Assembly (NCBI GenBank): GCA_020721045.1
Contig: DYNN01000026.1
Span: 1 to 32,598, forward strand
Direction of reading: 5' to 3'
Length of the DNA: 32,598 nucleotides
From: Thiomargarita sp.
GTDB lineage: Bacteria; Pseudomonadota; Gammaproteobacteria; Beggiatoales; Beggiatoaceae
Below are positions 24,187-32,598 of this stretch, in pieces. The position numbers and the translations under genes are program-made. A model generated the notes under the pieces. The model was not told where the DNA came from. It searched no databases and was given only the letters and a program-made list of their open reading frames with translations. Position 1 is the stretch's first letter. Every line of letters starts with the position of its first letter.

Positions 24187-27100
24187 TTACTGCTCTAGTA
24201 CTTTCCAAATACCATAGTAGACTTTTCCTTTTCGCTCTCCCAATGCTTTAATCCAACTTATTTCATCCATACACTTTAATTGATTGCGGACTTGGGACAA
24301 AGGTTGTTTAGCAATTACTCCCATAGACTCAGCTAATGGAGTTGCTGCCATTCTAGGCACTCCAAGTAAACGCAAAACAACAGCGTTATCATCATTAACA
24401 CCATAATAAGCTCGTGATGGTAAATTACGCAAAGAACTATCTTCCGATAATTCACCTCCTGTCATAGAAAGTAATGCGCCTAATCCCCATGATGCAGTTT
24501 GCGTTAATTTACCAAATAGTTTTTTGCCACAATTAGTAATGTCGTTTTTAAAATATTTTCTTGCAATTTCAGGAATTGAATCACCGTTTACCCAATCTTT
24601 AATAATGAAAGCTAATTTCTGACCATCAGGATTATCACCTCCTGTAACTTCTTCTAGGTTTTTCCGTAACTCATCTACTTTAAGTAATATTCCCATCATT
24701 TTTTGCAAATCGTTATTTTCAGAATGAAATAACGTATCTTCGTTCCAAGTATTAACTTTAATACCTTCTCTATTTGTTGCTGCAAGTGCTTCATTAATAC
24801 TATGTAATGAAAATCCAGTGCTATCAACTAATTTCAGTGGTTGATTTGGTCTTTGAATGTAGTCAGTATAAGTTCTTATCCCATTAAGTAGCTTATTAGC
24901 TTGGTTATGATTATTTTGTCTCAAAGTTTCAAAACCTAATGTACCGCGTAAGATTTGTTCTACTTGGTCAATAAAATCTTGCGGCTGCCCCATTTGCCGA
25001 TAAGTATGTGTCAAATATTGCAAAAAAGATGACCATTCAGGATGCCAATAAACAATATCTCCTAGATTATCTAGCCATTTTTCAGCCTCCTGAGCCATAA
25101 CAATCAAAGCAGAATTTAAATCCCCTGTTTGTTGATTAATAAATTTTTTTAAAATTTGTGCTTTTTCCTCATTATCAGCAACTAACGCCACAACGCCCAA
25201 GCTACCTTGATCGACTCGTCCCGCTCTGCCAGCAATATTCCAAAAATCTTCTGGCGGCATATCTTTACCATAAGGATATTGATGAGCAGCCATCACTACA
25301 CCTGCCACTGGAAAATTAACCCCTTGCGCAATGGTTGTGGTCGCTACTAAAAAATCAATTTCCTGTTCTTCAAATAACCATTCCATTAACACTTTAGTAT
25401 CATCCGATAAGCCACTATGATGAACACCAATGCCATAATTGAGCAAGTCAATGAGTGGAAAATCAGAGCCAAATTCTAGGTTAAGAAAATCTTGCACTAA
25501 GCTAATATTGCTTGAAGGTTGTAAGCGGTGATTACTCTTTAATTTTAACTGCTCGGCAAGCGACCAAACCCAATCAGGGCGACTGTGCATCACAATAACT
25601 GAGCCACGTTGCTTTAAGTTTTGTGCGGTTAAAGCAGCTAAGGTACTTTGATTGCAAACCTGGCTATAACTATGTTTACTTGAAATGTCTTTAGGCAAAC
25701 ACAAAGTTTCATCAATACTTAACGTATGCCGTGTTGTATGCTGAGTTTTTAGTTTAAGTTGGTAATCATAACTTCTCCCCTTTTTATCGCCCTTTTCGGC
25801 TTGAACAATGCCAATAACCCTATCGTTTGGCTGCCAATCTATACTCAAACTAATGTCTTGCGAATTAACATCACCTAACCAGCGAGCAACTTGACGAGCA
25901 TTATTAATAAATGGGGTTAAAAGTAGAAATTGAGCGCGTTGACATTCTTTGTTAATCGTTGCTAACAATAATTCTAAGCGTAAACCTCTGTTTGTATCTT
26001 GAATTGTATGGGCTTCATCAACGACCACTAAAGTTAAAGGTCGCCCTACTTTTGTTTCCAAATCCTGCCGTAACATTAAATCGAGTTTTTCAGGTGTAGT
26101 GACTAAAACTCTAAACGCTCGTGTTATATCTTGTTCATGTAGTAGTTGAGCTTCGATACTATCAATTTCTAAAGCAGGGCTAACTTGTTCAACCATAATC
26201 CCTAAAGGCTCAAAATCGTGTCTTAATTTGCGAGTAACTTGATTCACTAATGCTCTAGTCGGTGCAATATAAGCAACCCAACCACGCTCTGCATCAAATT
26301 GATTTAAAGCTTGCAAAATACGGAATTGCGCTATTAAGGTTTTACCACTAGAGGTTGGTAAACTCACCACTACAGCACGACGACTTGAACCTAATAACCC
26401 TTGTTCTGCCAATGCGCGGCGTTGTGGTGGCAAGACTTCAAATAACGCTTTACTACCACGTCCTTTATCTACAAGACTTTTTACAAAGTGAGTAACGCGC
26501 GAATTTACCGCACGAGTCACCGTCCAAATGGAATTATCAACCTGTGCTTTAGCACTTATTGCCAGCAAACGCGTTAAAGGCGATAACATTGATAAACCAA
26601 TTTGATCAGAAGCCGCTAAAGAACGGTCAAAGTGCATCTCTAATAAAGGTTTAATCGAATAGCTACCTTCTACTACACCGTCTGTTAAATAATACGCCAT
26701 GATTTCAGCCGCTTTAGCTAAATGATATAAAGCGATAAGCTCCAAAGCTGCTACTTTTGCTTGAGAATTAGGCTTATTTTTTAAATAACTCGATTCAAAA
26801 TCACTTTGTGTTTTACGCAATTCAACAATTAATTCCAACACCGCATCACGATCTTCCCAACCCTGTTTACGAATTAACCGTAACCAAATTTCTAAAATCG
26901 TAGCCCAAGTTTTTTCTCCCCAAACATCAGAATCTAAAGGTAATGTTTCCCAAGTTTTTTCGCGTAATAACCGTGCGGCATCAGCACCCATATCTCCAAT
27001 CACAGCTAAAGCACAGTAACGTAAAGTTTGCTCGGCTTGCAAAATAGGTTTTGTTTTATTGGGAATAACCCGCAATAATCTAAACGCATTTGCCGCGCAT

Positions 27101-27309
27101 TCTCGCAATAAAGCTTGATTTTCATCATTAACTCCCTCTAACTGCAAATCAAGAACAATCAGTTCTAAAGCTTCTGCATGACGTTCAATTAAGCCATAAT
27201 CGACTATAACCGTTTCGTTTAACAATGCTTGATAAATGAGGGCTTTATTAGCCTCTTGCTTTGCCTGTTCTAAACTATCTTTTAGAGTGTCCAATAACCA
27301 ATGAGTCAT
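24187..27309 (-). CDS. Large SF2 (Ski2/Hel308-like) helicase of a two-gene defence pair
   Basis: A 1040-residue helicase. An N-terminal all-helical region (1-300) precedes the motor: Walker A PTSSGKT (318-324), TPEKLD (405-410), DEAH (431-434), then GIGVHHSGL, ATTTIAQGVNFP and NIAGRAGR, the last three being Ski2/Hel308 hallmarks. Motif III, usually SAT, reads LTPF (464-467). The last ~300 residues are unassigned. It starts with ATGA overlapping the nuclease gene upstream, so the two are coupled. Helicase plus PD-(D/E)XK partner recalls the Hachiman (HamA-HamB) and AbpAB layouts, but I cannot show that the partner belongs to DUF1837. Three tandem TAA stops end the gene. Confidence 0.82.
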   Translation of the reverse strand: MTHWLLDTLKDSLEQAKQEANKALIYQALLNETVIVDYGLIERHAEALELIVLDLQLEGVNDENQALLRECAANAFRLLRVIPNKTKPILQAEQTLRYCALAVIGDMGADAARLLREKTWETLPLDSDVWGEKTWATILEIWLRLIRKQGWEDRDAVLELIVELRKTQSDFESSYLKNKPNSQAKVAALELIALYHLAKAAEIMAYYLTDGVVEGSYSIKPLLEMHFDRSLAASDQIGLSMLSPLTRLLAISAKAQVDNSIWTVTRAVNSRVTHFVKSLVDKGRGSKALFEVLPPQRRALAEQGLLGSSRRAVVVSLPTSSGKTLIAQFRILQALNQFDAERGWVAYIAPTRALVNQVTRKLRHDFEPLGIMVEQVSPALEIDSIEAQLLHEQDITRAFRVLVTTPEKLDLMLRQDLETKVGRPLTLVVVDEAHTIQDTNRGLRLELLLATINKECQRAQFLLLTPFINNARQVARWLGDVNSQDISLSIDWQPNDRVIGIVQAEKGDKKGRSYDYQLKLKTQHTTRHTLSIDETLCLPKDISSKHSYSQVCNQSTLAALTAQNLKQRGSVIVMHSRPDWVWSLAEQLKLKSNHRLQPSSNISLVQDFLNLEFGSDFPLIDLLNYGIGVHHSGLSDDTKVLMEWLFEEQEIDFLVATTTIAQGVNFPVAGVVMAAHQYPYGKDMPPEDFWNIAGRAGRVDQGSLGVVALVADNEEKAQILKKFINQQTGDLNSALIVMAQEAEKWLDNLGDIVYWHPEWSSFLQYLTHTYRQMGQPQDFIDQVEQILRGTLGFETLRQNNHNQANKLLNGIRTYTDYIQRPNQPLKLVDSTGFSLHSINEALAATNREGIKVNTWNEDTLFHSENNDLQKMMGILLKVDELRKNLEEVTGGDNPDGQKLAFIIKDWVNGDSIPEIARKYFKNDITNCGKKLFGKLTQTASWGLGALLSMTGGELSEDSSLRNLPSRAYYGVNDDNAVVLRLLGVPRMAATPLAESMGVIAKQPLSQVRNQLKCMDEISWIKALGERKGKVYYGIWKVLEQ

Positions 27310-28088
27310 GGCTGAACTCCTTTCGATACCAAAGAGGGTAATTCAGAAATAGAATGCGGAAGATAAATTGCTTGTAATTGACAATGTGTAGGTGTTTTGA
27401 CTGTATCAGCGAGAGCTTTGGCGCGTGTTTTTAGGTCTTTTTTACACGGCGAAGTATCACGAATTAGAATACCAAAAATAGCAACAGACTTATTGCCTGA
27501 TTTGAGCAACAAAGTAACAGCCGCATCAAACTGCTTTTCATAATCTGTATTTTTGCATCGTGGCAGCAACCAACGCAGTAATTGAGAAATTAAACTTAAG
27601 TTAGTAACAAGCTCTTCTAACTGATGAATCATACCAGTACAACCATTCATCACATTAGGCGGAGCGTTTTTATCGCTAGATGTTTTTACCTCGCCGATTA
27701 ATAAATGAATTTCGTTACCGATTTCGACAAAACCAACTAAATCTGCACCAGGCAAACTTGCTTTAGGTGTACGCTTGTCACGCTCCATATTCCAAGGCCA
27801 GACAACATTATATTTTTTAATCAACCAAGCTTCTGCCAGTGCTTCACCAATAGCCCAATCTCGCTCTTCTAGCACTTCAGCAGCTAAAATTTCATCAAGA
27901 CTATTCTGCTCAAAACCTGTTGAAGCTAATCCACGCAAATGAGCATTAAAATCTTCTGTTCCTTCTTGGTCATGGAGCCGCACTGCAACATCATTTTGTA
28001 AAAAATGAGTATATTCTTCATTTCTTTCAAAAAGACATCCGGACCAATTGACTATGCCTTCTGTATCACTATATTTAACGATTTCCAT
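27306..28088 (-). CDS. PD-(D/E)XK nuclease-like partner of the helicase
   Basis: A 260-residue protein with a plausible PD-(D/E)XK core: Glu82 in AIGEALAEAWL, Asp116 in SLPGADLVGF, and Glu133-Val-Lys135 in LLIGEVKTSSD. The first 75 residues and the helical C-terminus are unassigned. AGGA stands seven bases before the ATG. The stop codon overlaps the helicase start (ATGA), so the pair should be made together in fixed ratio. By analogy with HamA-HamB it may be held inactive by the helicase and released on sensing phage or broken DNA. The family is not recognised by name, and the role is inference from motif and context. Confidence 0.72.
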   Translation of the reverse strand: MEIVKYSDTEGIVNWSGCLFERNEEYTHFLQNDVAVRLHDQEGTEDFNAHLRGLASTGFEQNSLDEILAAEVLEERDWAIGEALAEAWLIKKYNVVWPWNMERDKRTPKASLPGADLVGFVEIGNEIHLLIGEVKTSSDKNAPPNVMNGCTGMIHQLEELVTNLSLISQLLRWLLPRCKNTDYEKQFDAAVTLLLKSGNKSVAIFGILIRDTSPCKKDLKTRAKALADTVKTPTHCQLQAIYLPHSISELPSLVSKGVQP

Positions 28089-28297
28089 TTATTGTCCTGA
28101 TTATTTTTGCTAAGTCAAAGTGCTAAAATGCAAATCAAGAGCTAAATCAAGATGAGAATTTGTATTTCATGGAAAATATGAGATAGTGAAGATTATAAGG
28201 TTGACAACAATCACTAATTTCACTACCATTTATTCTAAATTCAATAACAATGTGAATTATAAAATGGATAGCAAGAATTGAAGGTGAATAATGTAGT

Positions 28298-28321
28298 GAT
28301 GCGGCACCCGTTTACCGCATC
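28298..28321. repeat. REP-like hairpin downstream of the Sel1 gene
   Basis: GATGCGG (28298-28304) pairs perfectly with CCGCATC (28315-28321) around a 10-base loop. On the plus strand TACTTTTTT follows, but no plus-strand gene ends here. For the minus-strand Sel1 gene (stop at 28335) it could act as a 3' stabilising hairpin. The rest of 28089-28297 shows no gene. Confidence 0.5.
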
Positions 28322-28334
28322 TACTTTTTTACTC

Positions 28335-28844
28335 TCATTGACCGTGATTATGGTGCCATTCGCTGACTAAGCGTTCTGCTTCTGTACGTTCGTCTGGCGT
28401 TAATTTACGGTTGATGGCATTACCATTAACAGTTGCTTCTTGATGCTTTTGTGCAGCGGCTAAAGCAAACCATTGATAAGCAAGTACTAAATCTGGAGGA
28501 ACACCTTCACCACGATAAAATCGTAAGCCTAGATTATACTGTCCCTCTGCATTACCTTGTTCAGCACTTTGATAAAACCAATGAACCGCACGTTTTGGGT
28601 CTTGCGGGACACCTTGCCCATTAAAAAAGCAAATGCCAAGTTGATTTTGTCCGCCGGCATGTCCTTGATTGGCTGCTTTATTAAGTGCATACACAGCTTC
28701 TGCTAAATTGCCATTGTTGTAGTGCGTGAGACCCTGTTGGTAAATTTCTTCTGTTTGCTCAGAATCACCACTGCTTACAATTGTAGGTGTTAAGGTAAAA
28801 GTAATAACAAAGCTACATAATAACAACAGGTTAGATAATTTCAC
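28335..28844 (-). CDS. Exported Sel1-like repeat protein
   Basis: A 169-residue protein with a signal peptide (KLSNLLLLCSFVITFTLTPT) and Sel1-like/TPR helical repeats: ALNKAANQGHAGGQNQLG, then AVHWFYQSAEQGNAEGQYNLG, then AYQWFALAAAQKH. AKKGxxxAQxxLG-type repeats of this kind form protein-interaction scaffolds in the periplasm. Two GTG codons are possible. The one at 28844 follows AAAGGAGGT at ideal spacing, while the one at 28850 overlaps that site, so I chose 28844. It lies 20 bases downstream of fabB and may be the last gene of a fabA-fabB-sel1 unit. It is probably complete, though short for the family. Confidence 0.85.
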   Translation of the reverse strand: MKLSNLLLLCSFVITFTLTPTIVSSGDSEQTEEIYQQGLTHYNNGNLAEAVYALNKAANQGHAGGQNQLGICFFNGQGVPQDPKRAVHWFYQSAEQGNAEGQYNLGLRFYRGEGVPPDLVLAYQWFALAAAQKHQEATVNGNAINRKLTPDERTEAERLVSEWHHNHGQ

Positions 28845-28864
28845 AACCACCTCCTTTAGTTATT

Positions 28865-30082
28865 TTAACCATTAAAACGTTGAAAAATCAGTGTCGCGTT
28901 AGTGCCCCCAAAACCAAAGCTATTAGACATGATCGTGTTCAGTGTCACATTATCTTGTCGAATACGTACGATAGGCACACCTTCGGCTTGTGGGTCTAAT
29001 TCTGTAATGTTAGCTGATGCACTGATGAAATTTTCTTCTAACATCAATAAGCTATAAATGGCTTCATGTACGCCCGCCGCACCTAGTGCATGACCGGTCA
29101 GTGATTTGGTAGAACTAATTGGTGGAATTTTGTCAGCAAACACGGTTTTAATAGCTTCTAGTTCACGTACATCACCCACTGGCGTGCTAGTTCCGTGAGC
29201 GTTAATGTAGTCAATTGGTGCAGATATTGTTGCCATGGCTTGTTGGATGCAACGAATTGCGCCTTCACCAGAGGGTTGTACCATATCGTAACCATCGGAA
29301 GTTGCACCGTAACCAACTAATTCAGCATAGATTTTAGCACCGCGTTTTTGTGCATGTTCTAATTCTTCTAATACTAAAATGCCTCCACCACCAGAGATGA
29401 TAAAACCGTCTCGCGTGTTGTCATAGGGACGTGAAGCTGTCGTTGGCGTATCGTTATATTTGGAAGACAAAGCACCCATTGCATCGAAAAGCATTGTCAT
29501 ACTCCAATGCACTTCTTCTCCGCCGCCTGCAAAGATAATGTCTTGTTTTCCCATCTGAATTTGCTCGTAACCATTACCAATGCAATGGGCACTGGTGGCG
29601 CAAGCGGAACTAATGGAGTAGTTAACCCCTTTGATTTTAAAAGGTGTTGCTAAACAAGCTGCTGTTGTGCTTGCCATTGTGCGTGGTACCATGTAGGGAC
29701 CCACTTTGCGTAATCCACGGGCACGCAAGGTATCTACTGCAATTGATTGATTTGCAGGTGAAGCACCACCTGACCCTGTGACTAATCCGGTGCGTGGATT
29801 AGAAATATCTGTTTCAGCCAATTGTGCATCGGCAATTGCTTCACGCATTGCTAAATAGGTAAATGCAGCTGCATCTCCCATAAAACGCTTAACTTTTTTA
29901 TCGATTAGTGCGTTTAAATCAAGGTGAATTGCACCATGAATGTGCGAACGAAACCCTAAATCAGCGTATTCTTGTTCAAATTCGATACCTGATTGCCCAA
30001 GGCGAAGGGAATCTAATACTGTTTGTTTGTTATCGCCAATACTACTAACAATACCAAGTCCTGTAACCACAACCCGTTTCAA
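28865..30082 (-). CDS. fabB: 3-oxoacyl-ACP synthase I FabB
   Basis: A condensing enzyme of fatty acid synthesis (405 residues) that elongates acyl-ACP, including the unsaturated branch opened by FabA. The catalytic triad is visible as Cys161 ([10 protein letters not shown]), His296 ([12 protein letters not shown]) and His331 ([12 protein letters not shown]). The [16 protein letters not shown] start is family-standard, and it is a TTG codon at 30082 with GAGGGG ahead. It lies 10 bases after fabA, the usual gammaproteobacterial fabAB operon. It is complete and ordinary. Confidence 0.97.
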   Translation of the reverse strand: MKRVVVTGLGIVSSIGDNKQTVLDSLRLGQSGIEFEQEYADLGFRSHIHGAIHLDLNALIDKKVKRFMGDAAAFTYLAMREAIADAQLAETDISNPRTGLVTGSGGASPANQSIAVDTLRARGLRKVGPYMVPRTMASTTAACLATPFKIKGVNYSISSACATSAHCIGNGYEQIQMGKQDIIFAGGGEEVHWSMTMLFDAMGALSSKYNDTPTTASRPYDNTRDGFIISGGGGILVLEELEHAQKRGAKIYAELVGYGATSDGYDMVQPSGEGAIRCIQQAMATISAPIDYINAHGTSTPVGDVRELEAIKTVFADKIPPISSTKSLTGHALGAAGVHEAIYSLLMLEENFISASANITELDPQAEGVPIVRIRQDNVTLNTIMSNSFGFGGTNATLIFQRFNG

Positions 30083-30092
30083 AGCGTTCCCC

Positions 30093-30608
30093 TCAAAAAC
30101 CTTCAGTAGAAGTGAATAAACCTACACGTAAGTCTTTGGCAAAGTAAATTTCTTTACCGTCTACTTTCATCGTTGCATCGCCAATGCCCATGACTAATTT
30201 TCGCATAATAACCCTTTTCATATCAATATGGTAGCTGATAATTTTATTGGCTGGAGTCACTTGTCCGGTAAATTTAACTTCACCAGCACCCAATGCTCGC
30301 CCACGCCCAGGTCCACCTAGCCATCCTAAAAAAAAGCCAATCAGTTGCCACATGGCATCGAGACCTAAACAACCTGGCATCACTGGATCACCTGGAAAGT
30401 GACAGTCAAAAAACCATAACTGCGGTTGAATATCTAGTTCGGCAATAATAGCACCTTTGCCAGCTTGTCCACCATTATCAGTGATATGTGTAATACGATC
30501 AAACATTAACATAGGTGGCATGGGTAATTGGGCATTGCCGGGACCAAACATTTCGCCTCGTCCACATTGCAGTAGTTCTTCATAAGTATAACTATTTTTT
30601 TTCTGCAT
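30093..30608 (-). CDS. fabA: 3-hydroxydecanoyl-ACP dehydratase/isomerase FabA
   Basis: The bifunctional dehydratase and trans-2/cis-3 isomerase that starts unsaturated fatty acid synthesis. It has 171 residues, as in E. coli, and the active-site pair His70 ([13 protein letters not shown]) and Asp84 (LGLDAMWQL) falls at the same numbers as in E. coli. It is the first gene of the fabA-fabB operon. Presence of the FabA/FabB pathway supports a proteobacterial host. Confidence 0.97.
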   Translation of the reverse strand: MQKKNSYTYEELLQCGRGEMFGPGNAQLPMPPMLMFDRITHITDNGGQAGKGAIIAELDIQPQLWFFDCHFPGDPVMPGCLGLDAMWQLIGFFLGWLGGPGRGRALGAGEVKFTGQVTPANKIISYHIDMKRVIMRKLVMGIGDATMKVDGKEIYFAKDLRVGLFTSTEGF

Positions 30609-30927
30609 GATGGATTCCTACTGATAATATAGACACTGCTTTGATATTTAAAGAGAATGAGATAAGTTTTTGTTTTGTCATTTGAAGTTCAAAATAATTT
30701 TTCAATGATAAATAGGGGTATTATAAATCTATAAATGTTTTTTTAACGTGAGTTCGATAGAGGAAAAGAAGTTTGTATCACATGAAAAATAAGAGATAAT
30801 GATGATTGCTAAGCGCACTCCCCTTTATTCCATGAGATACGCGATTGAGTATAACAGATATTTTTTGTGATGTAGATGATTTCTGTAAAGTGTTTATTTC
30901 AGTTTAGTTGGGCGCGTTATTGTCAAT
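30609..30927. other. Non-coding region upstream of fabA
   Basis: 319 bases between the macrodomain gene and fabA. It must carry the fabA promoter. It includes one lone copy of the MITE-type terminus (AACGTGAGTTCGAT, 30745-30758) with no partner terminus nearby. No FabR-type operator or small gene was recognised. Confidence 0.5.
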
Positions 30928-31464
30928 TCATATCATTGGTAAATCAAGTAATTGTAATTCTTGAGTGTAAGCTTGATGAATAACTTCAGCATCATTGCCA
31001 AATGCTACAAAATAAACGATTTCAATACCTTGATGTTGTTGAACAAAATCATAAGTGGTGGTAACGGCAATTTTAGTCGCAGGTGGAATTGGGTAGCAAT
31101 AAACGCCGCAACTCACAGCAGGAAAAGCAATGGTTTTTAGGTGATGTTTGAGGGCTAAATTTAAACAAGAACGATAGCAGGAGGCGAGTAATTCTGCTTC
31201 TCCTTTTTGTCCACCTTGCCAGCGCGGACCGACAGTATGAATGACGTGTCTAGCCGGTAGCAGGTAACCGCCAGTGATTTTTGCTTTACCTGTTTCACAA
31301 CCCCACAAGGTACGACATTCATCTAGTAATCCGTCTCCAGCTGCTTTATGAATAACACCATCCACGCCGCCTCCACCAAGTAAGGTATTATTTGCTGCAT
31401 TAACAATGACATCAACTGCTAATGTCGTAATGCTCCTACGAATGAGCACTAATTGGGTTGCCAT
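30928..31464 (-). CDS. Macrodomain protein (O-acetyl-ADP-ribose deacetylase-like)
   Basis: A 178-residue stand-alone macrodomain of the MacroD/YmdB type, which removes ADP-ribose or the acetyl group of O-acetyl-ADP-ribose. NAAN (22-25), [10 protein letters not shown] (30-39), the HTVGPRW strand, and [12 protein letters not shown] for the phosphate loop are all present. One thing is odd: the first motif, normally GDIT, reads RSIT (residues 10-13), so the Asp that usually contacts the adenine ring is replaced. The DNA suggests two nearby compensating frameshifts. The gene is 7 bases from the alpha/beta hydrolase upstream and likely cotranscribed with it. Confidence 0.9.
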   Translation of the reverse strand: MATQLVLIRRSITTLAVDVIVNAANNTLLGGGGVDGVIHKAAGDGLLDECRTLWGCETGKAKITGGYLLPARHVIHTVGPRWQGGQKGEAELLASCYRSCLNLALKHHLKTIAFPAVSCGVYCYPIPPATKIAVTTTYDFVQQHQGIEIVYFVAFGNDAEVIHQAYTQELQLLDLPMI

Positions 31465-31471
31465 TTTTTAT

Positions 31472-32254
31472 TCACTCGTTAGAAATTACAATTTTGTCTC
31501 GTTGTAAAAAATTATCGATTATTAATAAAAACTCGTTTAATTTGTCTAAATATGAAAAGTGACCTGCATTTTTTAATACGACTAAACCCGCATTAGGAAT
31601 CAATTTTTCCATAAGTTGCCCATCGCTGACAGGTGTAGCTTGATCATGCTCTCCCCAAATTAATAGTGTTGGTATCGTAATTTTAGATAATAATATCGTT
31701 AAATCTTCATTGACCACGGTAATTAAAATATCACGCATGATCCCATTAGCATTTTGATAATCCGTTGAACCTAATTTACGTTTTGCGCGTTCAACAAAGG
31801 AATTGAAAATAGAATTTAATAAGGGTAATGTGACGATTTTCTTGATAAACTTATATAAATATATTTTTAGATAGTAACTGCTTGTTCTTTTTGGTTTAAT
31901 ACCTGCGCTGTCTACTAAAATTAACTTAGTCATCTGTTCTTGAGCAGCCGCTAAACGAATAGCTATTCTTCCACCAAAAGAATGTCCAATCAGTATCGGA
32001 TTTTTGATGTTAAGCTGTTGAATAAATTGCTTAATACAGTTTGCATAATCCTGAGTATTCCATACGGTTTTAGGCGGCGTGCTTTGTCCAAAACCAGGTA
32101 AATCAATGGCGTAAACACAAAAATCGATACTCAGAGTATCATAAACTGATTTAAAACTGTATAGATCAGCGCCCCAGCCATGTAATAGTAAAATGGCTTG
32201 TCCTTGCCCTGACATTTGATAATTAATTTCTAACTCATTAATTTTTAAATTCAA
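31472..32254 (-). CDS. Alpha/beta-fold hydrolase
   Basis: A 260-residue hydrolase with an intact catalytic triad: Ser92 in IGHSFGGR, Asp204 in WGEHDQATP, and His232 in NAGHFSY. HGWGAD (25-30) forms the oxyanion-hole loop. A lysine- and aromatic-rich cap region lies at about 121-165. The substrate cannot be told; relatives include esterases and BioH-like or C-C bond hydrolases. The start is a TTG at 32254 with GGA ahead, the first codon of a family-typical N-terminus. The macrodomain gene follows directly. Confidence 0.9.
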   Translation of the reverse strand: MNLKINELEINYQMSGQGQAILLLHGWGADLYSFKSVYDTLSIDFCVYAIDLPGFGQSTPPKTVWNTQDYANCIKQFIQQLNIKNPILIGHSFGGRIAIRLAAAQEQMTKLILVDSAGIKPKRTSSYYLKIYLYKFIKKIVTLPLLNSIFNSFVERAKRKLGSTDYQNANGIMRDILITVVNEDLTILLSKITIPTLLIWGEHDQATPVSDGQLMEKLIPNAGLVVLKNAGHFSYLDKLNEFLLIIDNFLQRDKIVISNE

Positions 32255-32284
32255 AATATATCCTAAATGGTCTTTGAAATGTTA

Positions 32285-32325
32285 CAAAAAATTACTCGTT
32301 ATCAAGCGTGATTTTCTCGATAACG
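32285..32325 (-). terminator. Intrinsic terminator of the OsmC-like gene
   Basis: On the minus strand CGTTATCGAG (32325-32316) pairs with CTTGATAACG (32306-32297), with one G-T pair, and a T-run follows at about 32291-32286. It lies 22 bases past the stop at 32348. Confidence 0.7.
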
Positions 32326-32347
32326 AAATAAAATTTAACGGATTTTT

Positions 32348-32598
32348 CTATTCTACTTCATAAGTGATCGGCGTTAATTCTTTCAGATTATCAGAAACTG
32401 GACAACGTCGATCAACTTCAGCTAAAAACGCCTGTTTTTCTTCTAAAGTCATATCCGCATCAATGTGAGTGATTACTTTCATACCTAAAAATCCTGCACG
32501 ATTTTCGGTACTTTTGCCCATTAATACATCCGCATCAACATCGCCCTGCTTCAAAAAACATATTTAAATGTATGTATTTGATAATTCGCTTTCTGTTG
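32348..32598 (-). pseudogene. OsmC-family protein, 3' part, probably frameshifted and cut by the window edge
   Basis: The open 68-codon stretch 32348-32554 encodes the C-terminal half of an OsmC-type protein: DVLMGKSTENRAGFLGM, then FLAEVDRRCPVSDNL, with the second peroxidatic-type Cys in RRCPVSDN. It has no good start (a TTG only), and an in-frame TAA lies about 25 bases upstream. One frame over, the DNA up to the edge reads QQKANYQIHTFKYVF and would join the frame if the run of six T at 32561-32566 had one more base. So this is either a frameshifted gene or a sequence error in a homopolymer. OsmC proteins reduce organic peroxides. The N-terminal Cys is not in view. Confidence 0.55.

Noticed and set aside
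24187-28088. Firm naming as Hachiman HamA/HamB
   Set aside because: Architecture fits, but the nuclease lacks residues I can confidently assign to DUF1837; left as Hachiman-like.
28160-28210. Possible diverged repeat shared with 30770-30815
   Set aside because: About 70% match over 36 AT-rich bases; not distinguishable from chance by eye.

Overview
The window is AT-rich chromosomal DNA (roughly 35-40% GC by eye). The gene set points to a gammaproteobacterium that can grow without oxygen: a fabA-fabB pair, the UbiU/UbiV/UbiT anaerobic ubiquinone genes, a class III ribonucleotide reductase and two perfect FNR-type operators. The low GC, many dispersed short repeats and duplicated Rpn-type nucleases would fit a Thiotrichales/Beggiatoa-like sulfur bacterium. 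That taxonomic guess is inference only. Most genes are on the minus strand.

Region by region. (1) 1-2213: a type II restriction-modification pair (PD-(D/E)XK endonuclease, then N6-adenine methyltransferase). (2) 2379-5108: secA. (3) 5415-7929: an anaerobic RNR operon in which the glycyl-radical domain is not part of NrdD but a separate 55-residue ORF between nrdD and nrdG, overlapping both. (4) 7930-11300: an AT-rich divergent region with a perfect FNR box, ubiU-ubiV, convergent ubiT, and a small periplasmic helical protein with its own FNR box at ideal class II promoter spacing. (5) 11555-22066: a degraded but gene-rich type III CRISPR-like effector locus. On the minus strand run a short Cas10-like protein without an HD domain, two nearly identical tandem Rpn nucleases, a Cas7/Csx10-like fusion, a double-Cas7 protein and a third RAMP split by one in-frame TAA. 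Divergently, on the plus strand, lie a CorA-like two-TM protein and the first ~107 codons of a Cas6-like gene cut off at a REP-type repeat. I see no cas1, cas2 or CRISPR array. (6) 22361-23998: a secreted CAP-domain protein with a strong terminator. (7) 24187-28088: a nuclease-helicase pair that looks like a two-gene defence system. (8) 28335-32598: housekeeping genes (Sel1-repeat protein, fabB, fabA, macrodomain protein, alpha/beta hydrolase, broken or partial OsmC).

How they fit together: regions 3-4 form an anaerobic module in which dNTP synthesis and O2-independent ubiquinone hydroxylation share one divergent control region. Regions 1, 5 and 7 form a discontinuous defence island. The Cas10 keeps its GGDE motif, two Cas7-like domains keep a candidate catalytic Asp, and a membrane CorA-like protein is the likely signal effector. 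The nonsense codon, the truncated cas6 and the inserted Rpn genes suggest the locus is decaying or relies on crRNA processing from elsewhere. Several repeat families (two REP-type hairpin families, a MITE-like 84-bp element, PLD-gene fragments and a duplicated corA tail) mark the rearrangements.
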